DNA from: an uncultured Clostridia bacterium
Lineage (GTDB): Bacteria; Bacillota; Clostridia; Christensenellales; UBA1242
Reading direction: 5' to 3'
Assembly: GCA_944384475.1 (NCBI GenBank)
Contig: CALWTN010000033.1
Span: 1-5,494, forward strand
Length of the DNA: 5,494 nt
Positions 5,445 to 5,494 of the stretch are shown here, one piece after another. The notes beneath the pieces are model-generated. The model was not told the DNA's origin, searched no databases, and was given only the letters and a program-made list of their open reading frames with translations. Position 1 is the first letter of the stretch; every line of letters begins with the position of its first letter. Made by a program: the position numbers and the translations under genes.

Positions 5445-5471
5445 AAAACCACTCATGCGAGTGGTTTTTTT
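5445..5471 (+). terminator. Intrinsic terminator after the coiled-coil protein gene
   Basis: AAAACCACTC (5445-5454) pairs perfectly with GAGTGGTTTT (5459-5468) around an ATGC loop, and the T-run reaches 5471. It starts four bases after the stop codon. The symmetrical A-run and T-run would also give a U-tract on the opposite strand, so it could work in both directions. Confidence 0.92.
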
Positions 5472-5494
5472 ATGCAAAATTGTTTAATATGATT

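Noticed and set aside
4943..5452. 169-codon minus-strand frame rich in Phe/Ile opposite the coiled-coil gene
   Set aside because: It is a shadow of the Lys/Glu-rich coding strand (AAA/GAA read as TTT/TTC).
1..5494. Mobile element, CRISPR array, phage or defence system
   Set aside because: No transposase, integrase, repeat-spacer pattern, terminal repeats or defence-type domains are visible; apart from two small unknown genes the content is housekeeping.

Overview
The window reads as an ordinary chromosomal segment of a low-GC, Gram-positive-type bacterium, most likely an uncultured or gut-type member of the Bacillota (Clostridia-like). The grounds are AT-rich DNA, strong AGGAGG-type ribosome binding sites, a secG-rnr-smpB-ssrA gene order familiar from Bacillota, and a tmRNA gene with an encoded CCA end. 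The genus cannot be fixed from sequence alone. Every tryptophan codon I checked is TGG and every stop is TAA, so there is no sign of a changed genetic code. All genes are on the + strand.

Layout. (1) Positions 1-615 hold the C-terminal half of an aldehyde dehydrogenase cut by the window edge, closed by an intrinsic terminator (614-637). (2) A strong extended -10 promoter (680-708) starts a tight operon: an unrecognised 76-residue two-helix membrane protein (730-960), secG (974-1291) and rnr (1291-3366, sharing one base with secG). (3) After a 77-bp A-tract-rich gap come smpB (3444-3905) and the tmRNA gene ssrA (3895-4246). The tmRNA fold can be worked out by hand: G3.U70 acceptor stem, T-arm, helix 5 around the tag stop, four H-type pseudoknots, and the tag ANNNYRTVQAAA. 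(4) After a 57-bp gap with no recognisable terminator there is an unrecognised gene for a membrane-anchored, very acidic coiled-coil protein (4304-5440), closed by a strong intrinsic terminator (5445-5471).

How it works together. rnr, smpB and ssrA form a complete trans-translation module. tmRNA-SmpB frees ribosomes stalled on mRNAs without a stop codon and tags the unfinished protein, and RNase R degrades the faulty mRNA. SecG belongs to the protein export channel.

The most interesting observation is that smpB and ssrA overlap by 11 bases. The last two Gly-Arg-stop codons of smpB, and one base of the Gly before, lie inside the 5' end of mature tmRNA. If the two are co-transcribed, 5' maturation of tmRNA would remove the smpB stop codon and turn smpB mRNA into a substrate of the system it encodes, a possible built-in feedback loop. 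A perfect 8-bp inverted repeat just upstream of the maturation site, and a candidate promoter whose -10 box overlaps the smpB start codon, may belong to the same control. These regulatory ideas are inference.
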